A DNA stretch of 64,000 bases from Bacteroidota bacterium. GTDB lineage: Bacteria > Bacteroidota > Bacteroidia > Palsa-965. Below are positions 17,586 to 25,206 of the stretch, piece after piece (position 1 is the first letter of the stretch; every line of letters begins with the position of its first letter). Below the pieces are notes generated by a model. The model was given only the letters and a program-made list of their open reading frames with translations, was not told the origin of the DNA and made no database searches. Position numbers and translations under genes: made by a program. The stretch is taken from contig VBWE01000003.1 in NCBI GenBank assembly GCA_006218065.1, positions 124,001-188,000 on the forward strand. Reading direction: 5' to 3'.

Positions 17586-19085
17586 TTATTTACTCGAATA
17601 GGAAATTCGCGGATCAACAATTGCGTACATGATATCTGCAAAAAGATAACCGATCAGCGTCATGAAACCGGACAGGGTAAACACGGCGATAATCATCGGG
17701 TAATCTTTGGTATGAATGGCCTGTATGATTTCCTGCCCCATGCCCGGGATACCGAATATGTATTCCAGGATGATGGAACCGCCGATCGCTGCGGGAAAAA
17801 TATTTGAGAATACGGTGATGATCGGCAGCAGCGCATTCCGCAGGCCATGTTTGTAAACTACCAGGAACGGCGTAAGTCCCTTGGCGCGCGCTGTCCGGAT
17901 ATAATCCTGGTTGATGACTTCGAGCATGGCCACGCGCATGGTGCGGCTCAGGAAAGCGAGCGAACTGTACGTGTACGAAACCAGCGGCAGGACAAGGTAA
18001 GGCCCTGAAATATTTATTTTCTCCCAAAGCGATGCGCCTTCCGGGTAACCGGTTGCCGGTTTTACGCCGTTCGCTTCAAACCAGTCGAGCATATCGGGAT
18101 TCGCGAAGGTGATCAGCAACAAGGTTCCGATGAAAAACGGCGGCAGAGAATAAAGCATGAACAAAACCACCGATGAAGCGCGATCGAAAAGTTTGCCGCG
18201 GTTGGCCGCAGCGTGGATGCCCACCGGGATACTGATGAGATACGCGAGCATCACCGACAACAAGGTCATGGTCATCGACCAGGGCACTGCGCGTTTGATG
18301 GTTTTGGTAACCGCCTGCCGCGTAGCATAGGAAAGACCAAAATCGCCGCGGATAACGCCTGCGGTATATATGGAGCCTTTGCCTGTAAGCCAGTTCCCGT
18401 CGCCGAACATCCAGCGGTGGTACTGGTTGTAGCCGAAAAAATTAATTTGAGGAATCCAGTTTTTCCAGCGGCTTGCATTATTGCGCATGTTCTCGAAAGC
18501 AGTATAAGCTTTGTTGAACGCATCTTTTACCGAGCCGAGGAATTTGTTTTCGTTCAGCAGGCTGCGGATGGTGTTGAATTTGGAAATGATTACCACTTCG
18601 TCGTGGCTGAGCATAAGCGCGAACGATTCATTTTCCACCACATCGGCGAGGCCTTCGGCGGTTTCTTTTTTCATCGGCTTATAAACATTCGAATCGGGGA
18701 GGAGGCTTCTTGCGGCGATATTCAGTTTTTTCAGCTGTTCGAAAAAAACACTGATCTGGTCCCAGTTTCCGTAATTATCGACGAGCCGTTCGAGCGACTC
18801 CCGCTGATTTTTGTCGGTAATTTTGTACATCGAATCCGGCGATGCGGCGCTGGTGATCGTAAAATAAAATACCGGCAGATCGAGGCCGAGTTGGTGCCGC
18901 AGCGAGTCTTTGGCACGCAGCAGGTTGTCGCTGAGCGCGCTGCCCGATTCGCCGCCCTGTGCTGCCGTTACAAGATTTTCGATAGGATCTCCCGGCGCGT
19001 TAAGGCTGATCACGAATGCTATCAGTGAGATCAGGAATAACGTCGGAATGAAAATCAGAACCCGGCGAAAAATATACTTCAGCAT
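17586..19085 (-). CDS. Oligopeptide ABC transporter permease, OppB/DppB type
   Basis: 499 residues against about 310 for a standard OppB. TM1 (FIPTLFLISLIAFVISLNAPGDP) carries the family N-terminus. About 180 extra residues between TM1 and TM2 form a charged periplasmic domain (ESLERLVDNYGNWDQIS, DNAFNKAYTAFENM region). The normal core then resumes at GDFGLSYATRQAVTKTIKRAVPWS, with the EAA region NQDYIRTARAKGLTPFLVVYKHGLRNALLP. It forms the membrane channel with the OppC-like protein. The enlarged periplasmic domain may dock the large substrate-binding protein encoded just upstream (19104-20987). Confidence 0.9.
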   Translation of the reverse strand: MLKYIFRRVLIFIPTLFLISLIAFVISLNAPGDPIENLVTAAQGGESGSALSDNLLRAKDSLRHQLGLDLPVFYFTITSAASPDSMYKITDKNQRESLERLVDNYGNWDQISVFFEQLKKLNIAARSLLPDSNVYKPMKKETAEGLADVVENESFALMLSHDEVVIISKFNTIRSLLNENKFLGSVKDAFNKAYTAFENMRNNASRWKNWIPQINFFGYNQYHRWMFGDGNWLTGKGSIYTAGVIRGDFGLSYATRQAVTKTIKRAVPWSMTMTLLSVMLAYLISIPVGIHAAANRGKLFDRASSVVLFMLYSLPPFFIGTLLLITFANPDMLDWFEANGVKPATGYPEGASLWEKINISGPYLVLPLVSYTYSSLAFLSRTMRVAMLEVINQDYIRTARAKGLTPFLVVYKHGLRNALLPIITVFSNIFPAAIGGSIILEYIFGIPGMGQEIIQAIHTKDYPMIIAVFTLSGFMTLIGYLFADIMYAIVDPRISYSSK

Positions 19086-19103
19086 CAGTGCGTCCCCGCC
19101 AGA

Positions 19104-20987
19104 TTACATACTTGGTTTTGATGAAGCTCCTTTGGCGCCGTCGAGCAGCCGCATATTATTCAGCAGCACGCCGGGTTTCTCGAAATAGAAATCGCCGTTA
19201 CCAAAACGTTTGTGCATCGCAACTTTGCGCGGAGGAACGTAAAGGAAAATATAGGGCTGGTCTTCGTAGATAATCGCCTGGAGTCTTTTTTCCATCGGCA
19301 CGCGAACCGAATCGTTGGGCGTGGTGCGGATTGAATCGATCAGCCGGTCGCTTTCGGCAGAACCGAATCCTACGTAATTCGAACCTTTGTTTTCCCAGTT
19401 GGCGCTCGACCAGATTTGTTTGGGATCGTCGATGTAAAACGAACCGGCCCAGGCGCCCATGTACATGTCGAAATCATGTGCCTGGACTTTCTCGTAAAAA
19501 GCAACGAATTCCACGCCGCGGATATTGGCTTTGATACCGGCCTTGTACATTTCCGAAGAAATATTCTTGACGATATTTTCCGTTACCGGGTTCCCTGCAA
19601 TATAGGTCAGCTCGAACTCGAACGAGATTTTTTTGCCGTCGATCGACTTATCGCGGATATTGTCGCCGTCCGAATCTTTCCAGCCGGCTTCATCCAGCAG
19701 CTTGCGCGCACCTTCGAGGTCGAACGGAACCGGTTTCAGGTCGGTATTGTAGCAGGATTTGATCGGCGAAATGTAGCTCGTCATCCGTGTGGCTCGTCCT
19801 TTCAGGTAAGTCTGGATGATCTGGTCCACGGGCGTCAGCATGGCCATGGCACGGCGCACTTTTTTATCGGTAAAGAAAGGCTGGCGGTTGACCGACTGCG
19901 GTTTCATATTCAGTCCCATGTACTGGTAATCGAAATTATCCACGAACTGGGAATTGTAGTTTTTGTTGAAGTTCGCATCTTCCTGCAGCTCGATGAGTTT
20001 CACCGTGCTGATCCAGGTGGATACATCGATGGCCTGCTTTTTCATCTCGAGCGAAATGGAGTTATCGTCCACGTTGATCTTCAGGATGATCTTGTCGGGA
20101 TAGGATGCATCATACATGGTGGCATTGGGAAGTTTCGTCGTCCAATGATCTTTCTTGCGGACCAGTTCGATACGCTGTTTTTCTTCCCATGCGTTTACTT
20201 TATATGCGCCCAGTCCGCGCAGGAAAGCCAAATCGCGTCCGTATTTCGGGTCATTGAATTCTTTTGCCCAGGCTTCGAGGTCGGGATGCTTGGTTTCCAT
20301 GAACTTCGGATCGTCGAATTGCTCCATGGTGAATTTGCCGAGCACGTTTTTCGGATCGAAGTATTTGCGCTGCATGATGGCGATGTCGGACAGGAAAGCC
20401 ATATTCTGAATATACTTGGACTTCATGACCATGGTAAACTTACGCGGGTTGGCCGGGTCGGCCTTGATGGTCTTCAGCGAGTTGATATAATCTTTCGCAT
20501 GCGGGTTGTTCGTCAGCGGGCATTTGTTCGCCATGAGCGAGAACACCACATCTTCAAGAGTAACCGGGCTTCCGTCGTCCCAGCGGGGTTCTTCGCGGAG
20601 TTCATAGGTATAATTAAGCTCGTCGGCAGAAACTTCCGGCATGCTTTTGACCAGGTCGGGACGCAGGTCATCAGTACTGAGGATGAACCGCTGCGTGAAG
20701 TCAAGGATCACGCGGCGTGGATTCGATTTGCCGTTGGTCGGGTGCAGGTTATCGGGTTCGGCGCGCCAGTGATACACCACGATATTCTCTTTGGACCAGT
20801 CGCTTTCCCACTTGGCAGCGGGTTCGTTGCGGATGAATTTTTTCTGATCCGAAACCTTGGCATCGGCAGTTCCTTTCTTATCATCAACAAACTTGCCGGT
20901 TTTATCATCTCCGCAGGAAACCGCGGCAATTGCACCAGCCACCGCCAAGGTCAGCGACAGCGAGTAAAAACGATGTGTCTTTTTCAT
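19104..20987 (-). CDS. Peptide-binding protein, SBP family 5 (lipoprotein)
   Basis: 627 residues. The N-terminus MKKTHRFYSLSLTLAVAGAIAAVSCGDD has a lipobox ending in Cys 25, so it is a lipoprotein. The SBP_5 fold is shown by NIVVYHWRAEPDNLHPTNG, YTYELREEPRWDDGSPVTLEDVVFSL and QYMGLNMKPQSVN...FFTDKKVRRAMAM. It should capture peptides or related solutes in the periplasm and deliver them to the two permeases encoded downstream. It is the first gene of the operon, with a TATATTTG promoter element 40 bases upstream. The length exceeds the typical 540 residues. Confidence 0.9.
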   Translation of the reverse strand: MKKTHRFYSLSLTLAVAGAIAAVSCGDDKTGKFVDDKKGTADAKVSDQKKFIRNEPAAKWESDWSKENIVVYHWRAEPDNLHPTNGKSNPRRVILDFTQRFILSTDDLRPDLVKSMPEVSADELNYTYELREEPRWDDGSPVTLEDVVFSLMANKCPLTNNPHAKDYINSLKTIKADPANPRKFTMVMKSKYIQNMAFLSDIAIMQRKYFDPKNVLGKFTMEQFDDPKFMETKHPDLEAWAKEFNDPKYGRDLAFLRGLGAYKVNAWEEKQRIELVRKKDHWTTKLPNATMYDASYPDKIILKINVDDNSISLEMKKQAIDVSTWISTVKLIELQEDANFNKNYNSQFVDNFDYQYMGLNMKPQSVNRQPFFTDKKVRRAMAMLTPVDQIIQTYLKGRATRMTSYISPIKSCYNTDLKPVPFDLEGARKLLDEAGWKDSDGDNIRDKSIDGKKISFEFELTYIAGNPVTENIVKNISSEMYKAGIKANIRGVEFVAFYEKVQAHDFDMYMGAWAGSFYIDDPKQIWSSANWENKGSNYVGFGSAESDRLIDSIRTTPNDSVRVPMEKRLQAIIYEDQPYIFLYVPPRKVAMHKRFGNGDFYFEKPGVLLNNMRLLDGAKGASSKPSM

Positions 20988-21027
20988 ATGAAGAGCCTAA
21001 AATGTTGCCGCTCCGAACAGCAACCCG

Positions 21028-21035
21028 CAAATATA
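21028..21035 (-). promoter_or_regulatory. -7 element TATATTTG of the peptide transporter operon
   Basis: Minus-strand TATATTTG matches TAnnTTTG, 40 bases upstream of ATG 20987. Confidence 0.55.
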
Positions 21036-21110
21036 ACATTACGATTTATTCTGCCTATTGCCATATATAGGGTTTCTCGACCAACCATATAAAAAGCACG
21101 ACCGGGACAT

Positions 21111-21142
21111 TTTGGGCAAAAGGAATCTTTTTTCTACATTTG
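21111..21142 (+). promoter_or_regulatory. Promoter of tRNA-Ser
   Basis: TTTG at 21111-21114, a 20-base spacer, then TACATTTG at 21135-21142. This is an exact Bacteroidota promoter, 31 bases before the mature tRNA. Confidence 0.8.
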
Positions 21143-21173
21143 CTGCCCCATAAAAACAAAGGAAACGGCCAAA

Positions 21174-21262
21174 GGTGAGGTGGGTGAGAGGCCGAAACCA
21201 ACAGTTTGCTAAACTGTCATACGGGTTAAACCGTATCGAGGGTTCGAATCCCTCCCTCACCG
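21174..21262 (+). tRNA. tRNA-Ser(GCT)
   Basis: 89-base class II tRNA. Acceptor stem GGTGAGG (21174-21180) pairs with CCTCACC (21255-21261), discriminator G 21262. The anticodon arm reads CAGTTTGCTAAACTG with anticodon GCT, which decodes AGC/AGT serine codons. A long variable arm (ATACGGGTTAAACCGTAT) and a GAGGG-TTCGAAT-CCCTC T arm complete it. CCA is not encoded. Its last bases and the downstream terminator are repeated 388 bp further on, on the far side of a GIY-YIG gene. Confidence 0.95.
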
Positions 21263-21329
21263 CTGAACTGCGCCTGCCATACTATGGCTTCGTTCAGCAG
21301 GCTTTTTTAGTAAGAATATTGTAGGTCTG
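21255..21329 (+). repeat. Direct repeat copy A: tRNA 3' end plus terminator
   Basis: Begins with the tRNA acceptor 3' strand CCTCACCG and continues through the terminator to GTAGGTCTG. Matches copy B at 21643-21728 apart from an 11-base insertion in B. Confidence 0.9.
21264..21308 (+). terminator. Terminator after tRNA-Ser
   Basis: CTGAAC (about 21263-21268) with GTTCAG, and GCCTGC with GCAGGC, form a stem that ends in TTTTTT at 21303-21308. The same sequence recurs at 21651-21708. Confidence 0.7.
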
Positions 21330-21365
21330 CCAACCTTATGCCTGGCGGGTTTTATTATAGATAAG

Positions 21366-21638
21366 ATGTGGTACGTGTATATTTTAAAAAGTATAAACAA
21401 GAGGTTTGTTTACATCGGTTCAACAAATAACCTGGAAGAACGATTACGCAAGCATAATGCTGGTTTATCCCAGTCAACCAAAGCATATGCGCCTTATAAG
21501 ATTGTAGCATACATGGCTGTAGAAACAGAAAAGCAGGCAAGGGCGCTGGAAAAATATTTTAAGACAGGTTCCGGGAAAGCGGTTTTGTATAAACGTATTT
21601 TAGGCTCACACCCCCTGGTCGACGAAGCTTTAGCGTAG
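21366..21638 (+). CDS. Small GIY-YIG endonuclease
   Basis: 90 residues, the normal size of stand-alone GIY-YIG proteins (UPF0213-like). The motif is VYILKSINKRFVYIGSTNNLEERLRKHN: Y-V-Y then YIG, followed by the conserved Arg (R27) in EERLRKHN and the catalytic Glu region (ALEKYFKTGSGKAVLYKR). Start ATG 21366 (MWYVYIL). Proteins of this type cut DNA, but most stand-alone copies have no known substrate. The gene lies between two direct copies of the tRNA-Ser 3' end plus terminator. Its last codons (LVDEALA) run into the palindrome at 21617-21644. Confidence 0.9.
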   Translation: MWYVYILKSINKRFVYIGSTNNLEERLRKHNAGLSQSTKAYAPYKIVAYMAVETEKQARALEKYFKTGSGKAVLYKRILGSHPLVDEALA

Positions 21639-21644
21639 TCGACC
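21617..21644. repeat. Palindrome GGTCGAC...GTCGACC at the GIY-YIG 3' end
   Basis: GGTCGAC pairs with GTCGACC around a 14-base loop (GAAGCTTTAGCGTA). Shares the GTCGAC core with the hairpin at 9518-9546. It overlaps the last codons of the GIY-YIG gene and abuts direct repeat copy B. Confidence 0.7.
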
Positions 21645-21728
21645 TCACCGCTGAACTGCGCCTGCTGCCCGCTTGCCATACTATGGCTTCGTTCAGCAGG
21701 CTTTTTTAGTAAGAATATTGTAGGTCTG
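21643..21728 (+). repeat. Direct repeat copy B: tRNA 3' end plus terminator
   Basis: CCTCACCG followed by the same terminator as copy A, with an 11-base insertion (21666-21676). The tRNA body is absent; only the acceptor 3' strand is repeated. Confidence 0.9.
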
Positions 21729-21812
21729 TGGTACGTGTATATTTTAAAAAGAATAAACAAGAGATTTGTTTACATCGGTTCAACAAATGACCTGGAAGAA
21801 CGACTGAGCAAA
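21727..21812 (+). pseudogene. Truncated second copy of the GIY-YIG gene
   Basis: Reads WYVYILKRINKRFVYIGSTN then DLEERL, nearly identical to the first 27 codons of the gene at 21366. The start codon is lost because about 38 bases before it are deleted (CTGTGG instead of GATGTGG), and homology ends after about 21810. It lacks the catalytic C-terminal part. It belongs to the same tandem duplication as direct repeat copy B. Confidence 0.85.
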
Positions 21813-21856
21813 AAATCCATCCTGAAAACCCCGAAAAACAAATTCCTGACAGCCTC

Positions 21857-22975
21857 TCAGGCCAAGACCGCCTGTTTGTCCTGCGCACCCGCCACCGGTT
21901 TTCCCAGCGTTTTCAGCCGCCGGGCATGCGAAACAAATGCATCCAGGAAAGTCGGTTTAAGGTTGTAGGTAATTCCGAATTCCCGCGCTGTTTTTTCCAC
22001 GATGGGCGCAATTTTCCGGTAATGTATATGACAGGTATTCGGAAAAAGATGGTGCTCGATCTGGAAATTCAGTCCTCCCACGTACCAGTTCAGGAAAAGA
22101 TTGTTCCGCGCAAAGTCCGATGTGGTGTGCATCTGGTGAACCATCCACTCGTTTTTTATTACCCCGTCGCTGTCGGGAAGCGGCTGGTCGGTGCCTTCTA
22201 CTACGTGCGCCATCTGGAAAACGGTACTCATGATCATGCCCGCAGTTACATGCAGGATACTGAAACCCAGCAGTACCTGCCACCAGGAGAAATCCGTAAA
22301 CAGCAAAGGCAGGCCGATCGCGGCAGAAAAGTACAGCGTCTTCGTAAAGACCAGTTTCATGATTTCCACCGCCGGTTTGCGATGCTGTTCCTGCGTCATC
22401 CCGCTGCGATTATAATCCAGCAACTGCGCCACGTCCGATACCAGTTTGGAAAGCGTCATCAGCCCGTAAAAAAAATAGGCGTAGATGAATTGTCCCCGGT
22501 GAACTTTCCGGAGCGGGGCATGTTCGCATAACCGGAGCAGCGCTTTGGTTTCAATGTCCTGGTCGAATCCGTAAATATTGGTAAACGTGTGATGCAGGAT
22601 ATTATGCTGCACTTTCCAGTTGAACGTATTGCTGCCGAGCAGGTACATGCTGGAAGCAAATACCTTGTTCACCCACGGCCTCTCCGAAAAAACCCCGTGT
22701 GCGGCATCGTGCATAACGGACATGCCGATTCCCGCTTCGCCGATACCCATGAGTATGACCAGCAGCACGGCCGCCCAGGCGCTCATCGGCACCGCCAGGA
22801 TAACGACAAAAGGCGCGATATATAAAGACAGCATCATGACCGCTTTTACAAACATGGTCATATTGCCTTTGACGGAAATTCCTTTTTCCCTGAAGTACGC
22901 GTTTACATTTTTTCGTACCGCAAGGGCAAATTGTTTTTGCGCAGGATCATCGCTGGTGAATTTGACAACTTTCAT
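21857..22975 (-). CDS. Front-end fatty acid desaturase family protein
   Basis: 372 residues, a membrane di-iron desaturase. Three histidine boxes are present: HDAAH (89-93), HNILHH (124-129) and QIEHH near residue 308. The third box starts with Gln rather than His, as in front-end (delta-5/delta-6 type) desaturases; the N-terminal cytochrome b5 domain seen in eukaryotic enzymes is absent. Hydrophobic segments flank the boxes (LYIAPFVVILAVPMSAWAAVLLVILMGIG). It would introduce a double bond into membrane acyl chains, using separate electron donors not encoded nearby. A perfect palindrome at 23044-23057 lies 69 bases upstream. Confidence 0.9.
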   Translation of the reverse strand: MKVVKFTSDDPAQKQFALAVRKNVNAYFREKGISVKGNMTMFVKAVMMLSLYIAPFVVILAVPMSAWAAVLLVILMGIGEAGIGMSVMHDAAHGVFSERPWVNKVFASSMYLLGSNTFNWKVQHNILHHTFTNIYGFDQDIETKALLRLCEHAPLRKVHRGQFIYAYFFYGLMTLSKLVSDVAQLLDYNRSGMTQEQHRKPAVEIMKLVFTKTLYFSAAIGLPLLFTDFSWWQVLLGFSILHVTAGMIMSTVFQMAHVVEGTDQPLPDSDGVIKNEWMVHQMHTTSDFARNNLFLNWYVGGLNFQIEHHLFPNTCHIHYRKIAPIVEKTAREFGITYNLKPTFLDAFVSHARRLKTLGKPVAGAQDKQAVLA

Positions 22976-23043
22976 GAACGGAAATTTTATTCAAAAAAAT
23001 AAAGTCCGCCCAAAAAGCAGAATGACTTTGCTTCATGCTGCCG

Positions 23044-23057
23044 ATGATTATAATCAT
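23044..23057. promoter_or_regulatory. Perfect palindrome ATGATTATAATCAT, possible operator
   Basis: 14-bp perfect dyad between the divergent desaturase gene (start 22975, minus) and the MbnP-like gene (start 23208, plus). No regulator can be named. Confidence 0.4.
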
Positions 23058-23177
23058 TAAAAACAGGGATGGTTTTTGTATGCGGGGAGCCCGGCATGCC
23101 GCGAACCATTCATCCCTATTGCTGGCAATCCCTACTTATGCCTTATTCTGATCATCGTTTTTCAGCCGGTTAATGTG

Positions 23178-23185
23178 TATTTTTG
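23178..23185 (+). promoter_or_regulatory. -7 element TATTTTTG of the MbnP/MbnH-like pair
   Basis: Exact TAnnTTTG match, 22 bases before ATG 23208. Confidence 0.6.
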
Positions 23186-23207
23186 TTAGAATCATAAAAA
23201 ACAAAAC

Positions 23208-23987
23208 ATGTTTCCGAAAAAATACCTGTTAGGTGCGCTGCTGGCCGGAGCCTTTGTGTTTTCTTCCTGCAAAAAGGAAAACCCCCAGCCGGGTGATGAC
23301 GGTACTCCGGCCACGGGTTCGCTGACTGTTTCTTTAAGCACCAACGTGAACGGTCAGCCTCTCGTACTTGGTACGCAAACATATTTGAACGAGGCCGGCG
23401 ACAGTTTCACGGTGTCGATGTTTCGCTATTATCTTACCAATATTGTTTTGTACAGGCCCGACGGTTCTACTTACGTTGAACCGGAAAGTTACCGCCTGAT
23501 CAGCGAATCGCAGCCGGGTTCGCTTACGTTCTCGATAAACGGCGTGCCGCCGGGTGATTATTCCAGCATGCGTTTCATGATCGGGGTGGACAGTACGCGT
23601 AATGTTTCAGGCGCACAAACCGGCGCACTTGATCCGGCCAATGGCATGTTCTGGACCTGGAGTACGGGATATATTCATGCCAAATTCGAAGGAACTTCAC
23701 CGAGTTCGCCGGGCGCGGGGCACATGGTCGCCTTTCACGTGGGCGGTTTCAACGGACCGCATCACGGCATCCGGGGAGTATCCACGTCATTCGGAACGGC
23801 GCGTGCCAGTGTAAGTACGACAAGCACACCGACTGTTTTTTTCGATGTGAATCTCGCAGAATGGTTTAAAAACCCGAATACGATTTCATTCGCAACGGAA
23901 TACAACAATACCGGCGTGAACCCGACCAATAAAATGATCGCGGACAATTACGCGGATATGTTTACCCTGAATCATATTCAGAACTAA
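23208..23987 (+). CDS. MbnP-like copper-binding lipoprotein
   Basis: 259 residues. The N-terminus MFPKKYLLGALLAGAFVFSSCKKE has a lipobox (FSSC). The family pattern is clear: VSMFRYYLTNIVLY, then FMIGVDSTRNVSGAQTGALD, FWTWSTGYIHAKFEG, GGFNGPHHGIRG and a C-terminal NTNKMIADNYADMF-like end. In characterised MbnP proteins, a Trp is oxidised to kynurenine by the partner MbnH, making a high-affinity copper site. The next gene, two bases downstream, is a diheme enzyme of the MbnH/MauG type, so the pair probably works together in the periplasm. No methanobactin biosynthesis genes or TonB receptor are nearby. Confidence 0.85.
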   Translation: MFPKKYLLGALLAGAFVFSSCKKENPQPGDDGTPATGSLTVSLSTNVNGQPLVLGTQTYLNEAGDSFTVSMFRYYLTNIVLYRPDGSTYVEPESYRLISESQPGSLTFSINGVPPGDYSSMRFMIGVDSTRNVSGAQTGALDPANGMFWTWSTGYIHAKFEGTSPSSPGAGHMVAFHVGGFNGPHHGIRGVSTSFGTARASVSTTSTPTVFFDVNLAEWFKNPNTISFATEYNNTGVNPTNKMIADNYADMFTLNHIQN

Positions 23988-23989
23988 CC

Positions 23990-25057
23990 ATGAGAAGACG
24001 GGTTTTTCTTGCTGTAATTTCTGCAGTAATCGTCACGCCGTTTTTCTTTTCCGGCTGTGCGGAAGATCCGTATATCCCGCAACCTGCGGTGGATGAATAT
24101 GTTTTCCGCGTGCCGTCCAATTTCCCGCAGCCCGTTTATAATTTCGCGAACAATACGGTGAGTGAAGCCGGTTTCAAGCTCGGGCGCAAACTGTTTTATG
24201 ATCCCATCCTTTCCCGCGATAATTCCACGTCCTGTGCAAGCTGCCACCAGCAGGCTTCCGCTTTTGCGCACACGGAGCACCGTTTCAGTCACGGCATCAA
24301 CGACCAGCTCGGAAACCGGAATGCGCCGCCGGTGTATAATATGGCCTGGCTTCCGTATTTCATGTGGGACGGCGGGATAAACCATATCGAAAGCCAGCCT
24401 TCGGGACCGATCACCAACCCGATCGAAATGGATGAGAGCCTGGGAAATGTGATTGCGAAGCTTTCCGCAACGCCGGCATACCGGGCCATGTTCACCGACG
24501 CTTTCGGCGATGATACCATTACCACGCAGCGCATGTTCCGCGCGATGGCGCAGTTTATGGGCATGATGGTTTCCGCAAACTCACGTTACGATAAATACAT
24601 GCGCGGTGAAACGGGCGGTGAAATGAATGCGCAGGAACTGAGCGGGCTGAGTCTCTTCCGCCAGAAATGCGCGTCGTGCCATACCGAACCGCTTTTCAGC
24701 GATTACGCTTTCCGGAACAACGGTCTCGCAGCCGACCCGACGATCAACGACTCGGGCCGTACGCACATCACGCAGAATCCGGCCGACATGTACAAATTCA
24801 AAACGCCGTCGCTGCGCAATATCGAACTGACCACGCCGTATATGCATGACGGGCGTTTTATAACGCTGGACCAGGCGCTGAATCATTATACTTCCGGCGT
24901 GGTTGCCGGTCCCACGCTCGATCCGCTGCTTGCCGACGGCATCCCGATGACCGCGCAGGAAAAAGCCGATATCATCACATTCCTCAAAACGCTGACGGAT
25001 ATTTCCTTTACGATCGACCATCGTTTCTCCGAGCACGCGGTTTCCCACGAACACTAA
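23990..25057 (+). CDS. Diheme cytochrome c peroxidase/MbnH-like enzyme
   Basis: 355 residues with a lipobox-like N-terminus (FFFSGCAEDPY). Two heme c sites, CASCHQ near residue 81 and CASCHTE near residue 225, mark the bacterial diheme peroxidase/MauG family. LGRKLFYDPILSRDNSTSC and PSLRNIELTTPYMHDGRF are family signatures. MauG and MbnH use a bis-Fe(IV) state to oxidise residues on a partner protein; classical CcpA removes peroxide. The tight linkage to an MbnP-like gene favours the MbnH role (inference). The C-terminus is His-rich (SEHAVSHEH). Its stop TAA touches the left arm of the inverted repeat at 25057-25206. Confidence 0.88.
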   Translation: MRRRVFLAVISAVIVTPFFFSGCAEDPYIPQPAVDEYVFRVPSNFPQPVYNFANNTVSEAGFKLGRKLFYDPILSRDNSTSCASCHQQASAFAHTEHRFSHGINDQLGNRNAPPVYNMAWLPYFMWDGGINHIESQPSGPITNPIEMDESLGNVIAKLSATPAYRAMFTDAFGDDTITTQRMFRAMAQFMGMMVSANSRYDKYMRGETGGEMNAQELSGLSLFRQKCASCHTEPLFSDYAFRNNGLAADPTINDSGRTHITQNPADMYKFKTPSLRNIELTTPYMHDGRFITLDQALNHYTSGVVAGPTLDPLLADGIPMTAQEKADIITFLKTLTDISFTIDHRFSEHAVSHEH

Positions 25058-25206
25058 TTTTGGATTGGCGATTTCGGATTGGCGATTTGTGATGTATCTC
25101 TGCGGAAACTCAGCGTCTCTGCGATGAAAAATTCCTGTAATGCATTTCACCGCTAAGACGCTAACGTTTTCATTCAATCGCAAATCCGAAATCGGCAATC
25201 CAAAAT
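25057..25206. repeat. Heptamer inverted repeat filling a convergent gap
   Basis: Arms 25057-25087 and 25176-25206 pair over about 31 bases with few mismatches; the outer 24 have one. The left arm is a run of 7-base units: GATTGGC, GATTTCG, GATTGGC, GATTTGT. It begins at one gene's stop codon and ends at the other's, so it is probably the bidirectional terminator. Confidence 0.8.

Noticed and set aside
21735-21968. Intact second GIY-YIG gene read through to 21968
   Set aside because: Homology stops at about 21810, there is no ATG, and the rest lies over the end of the desaturase gene.
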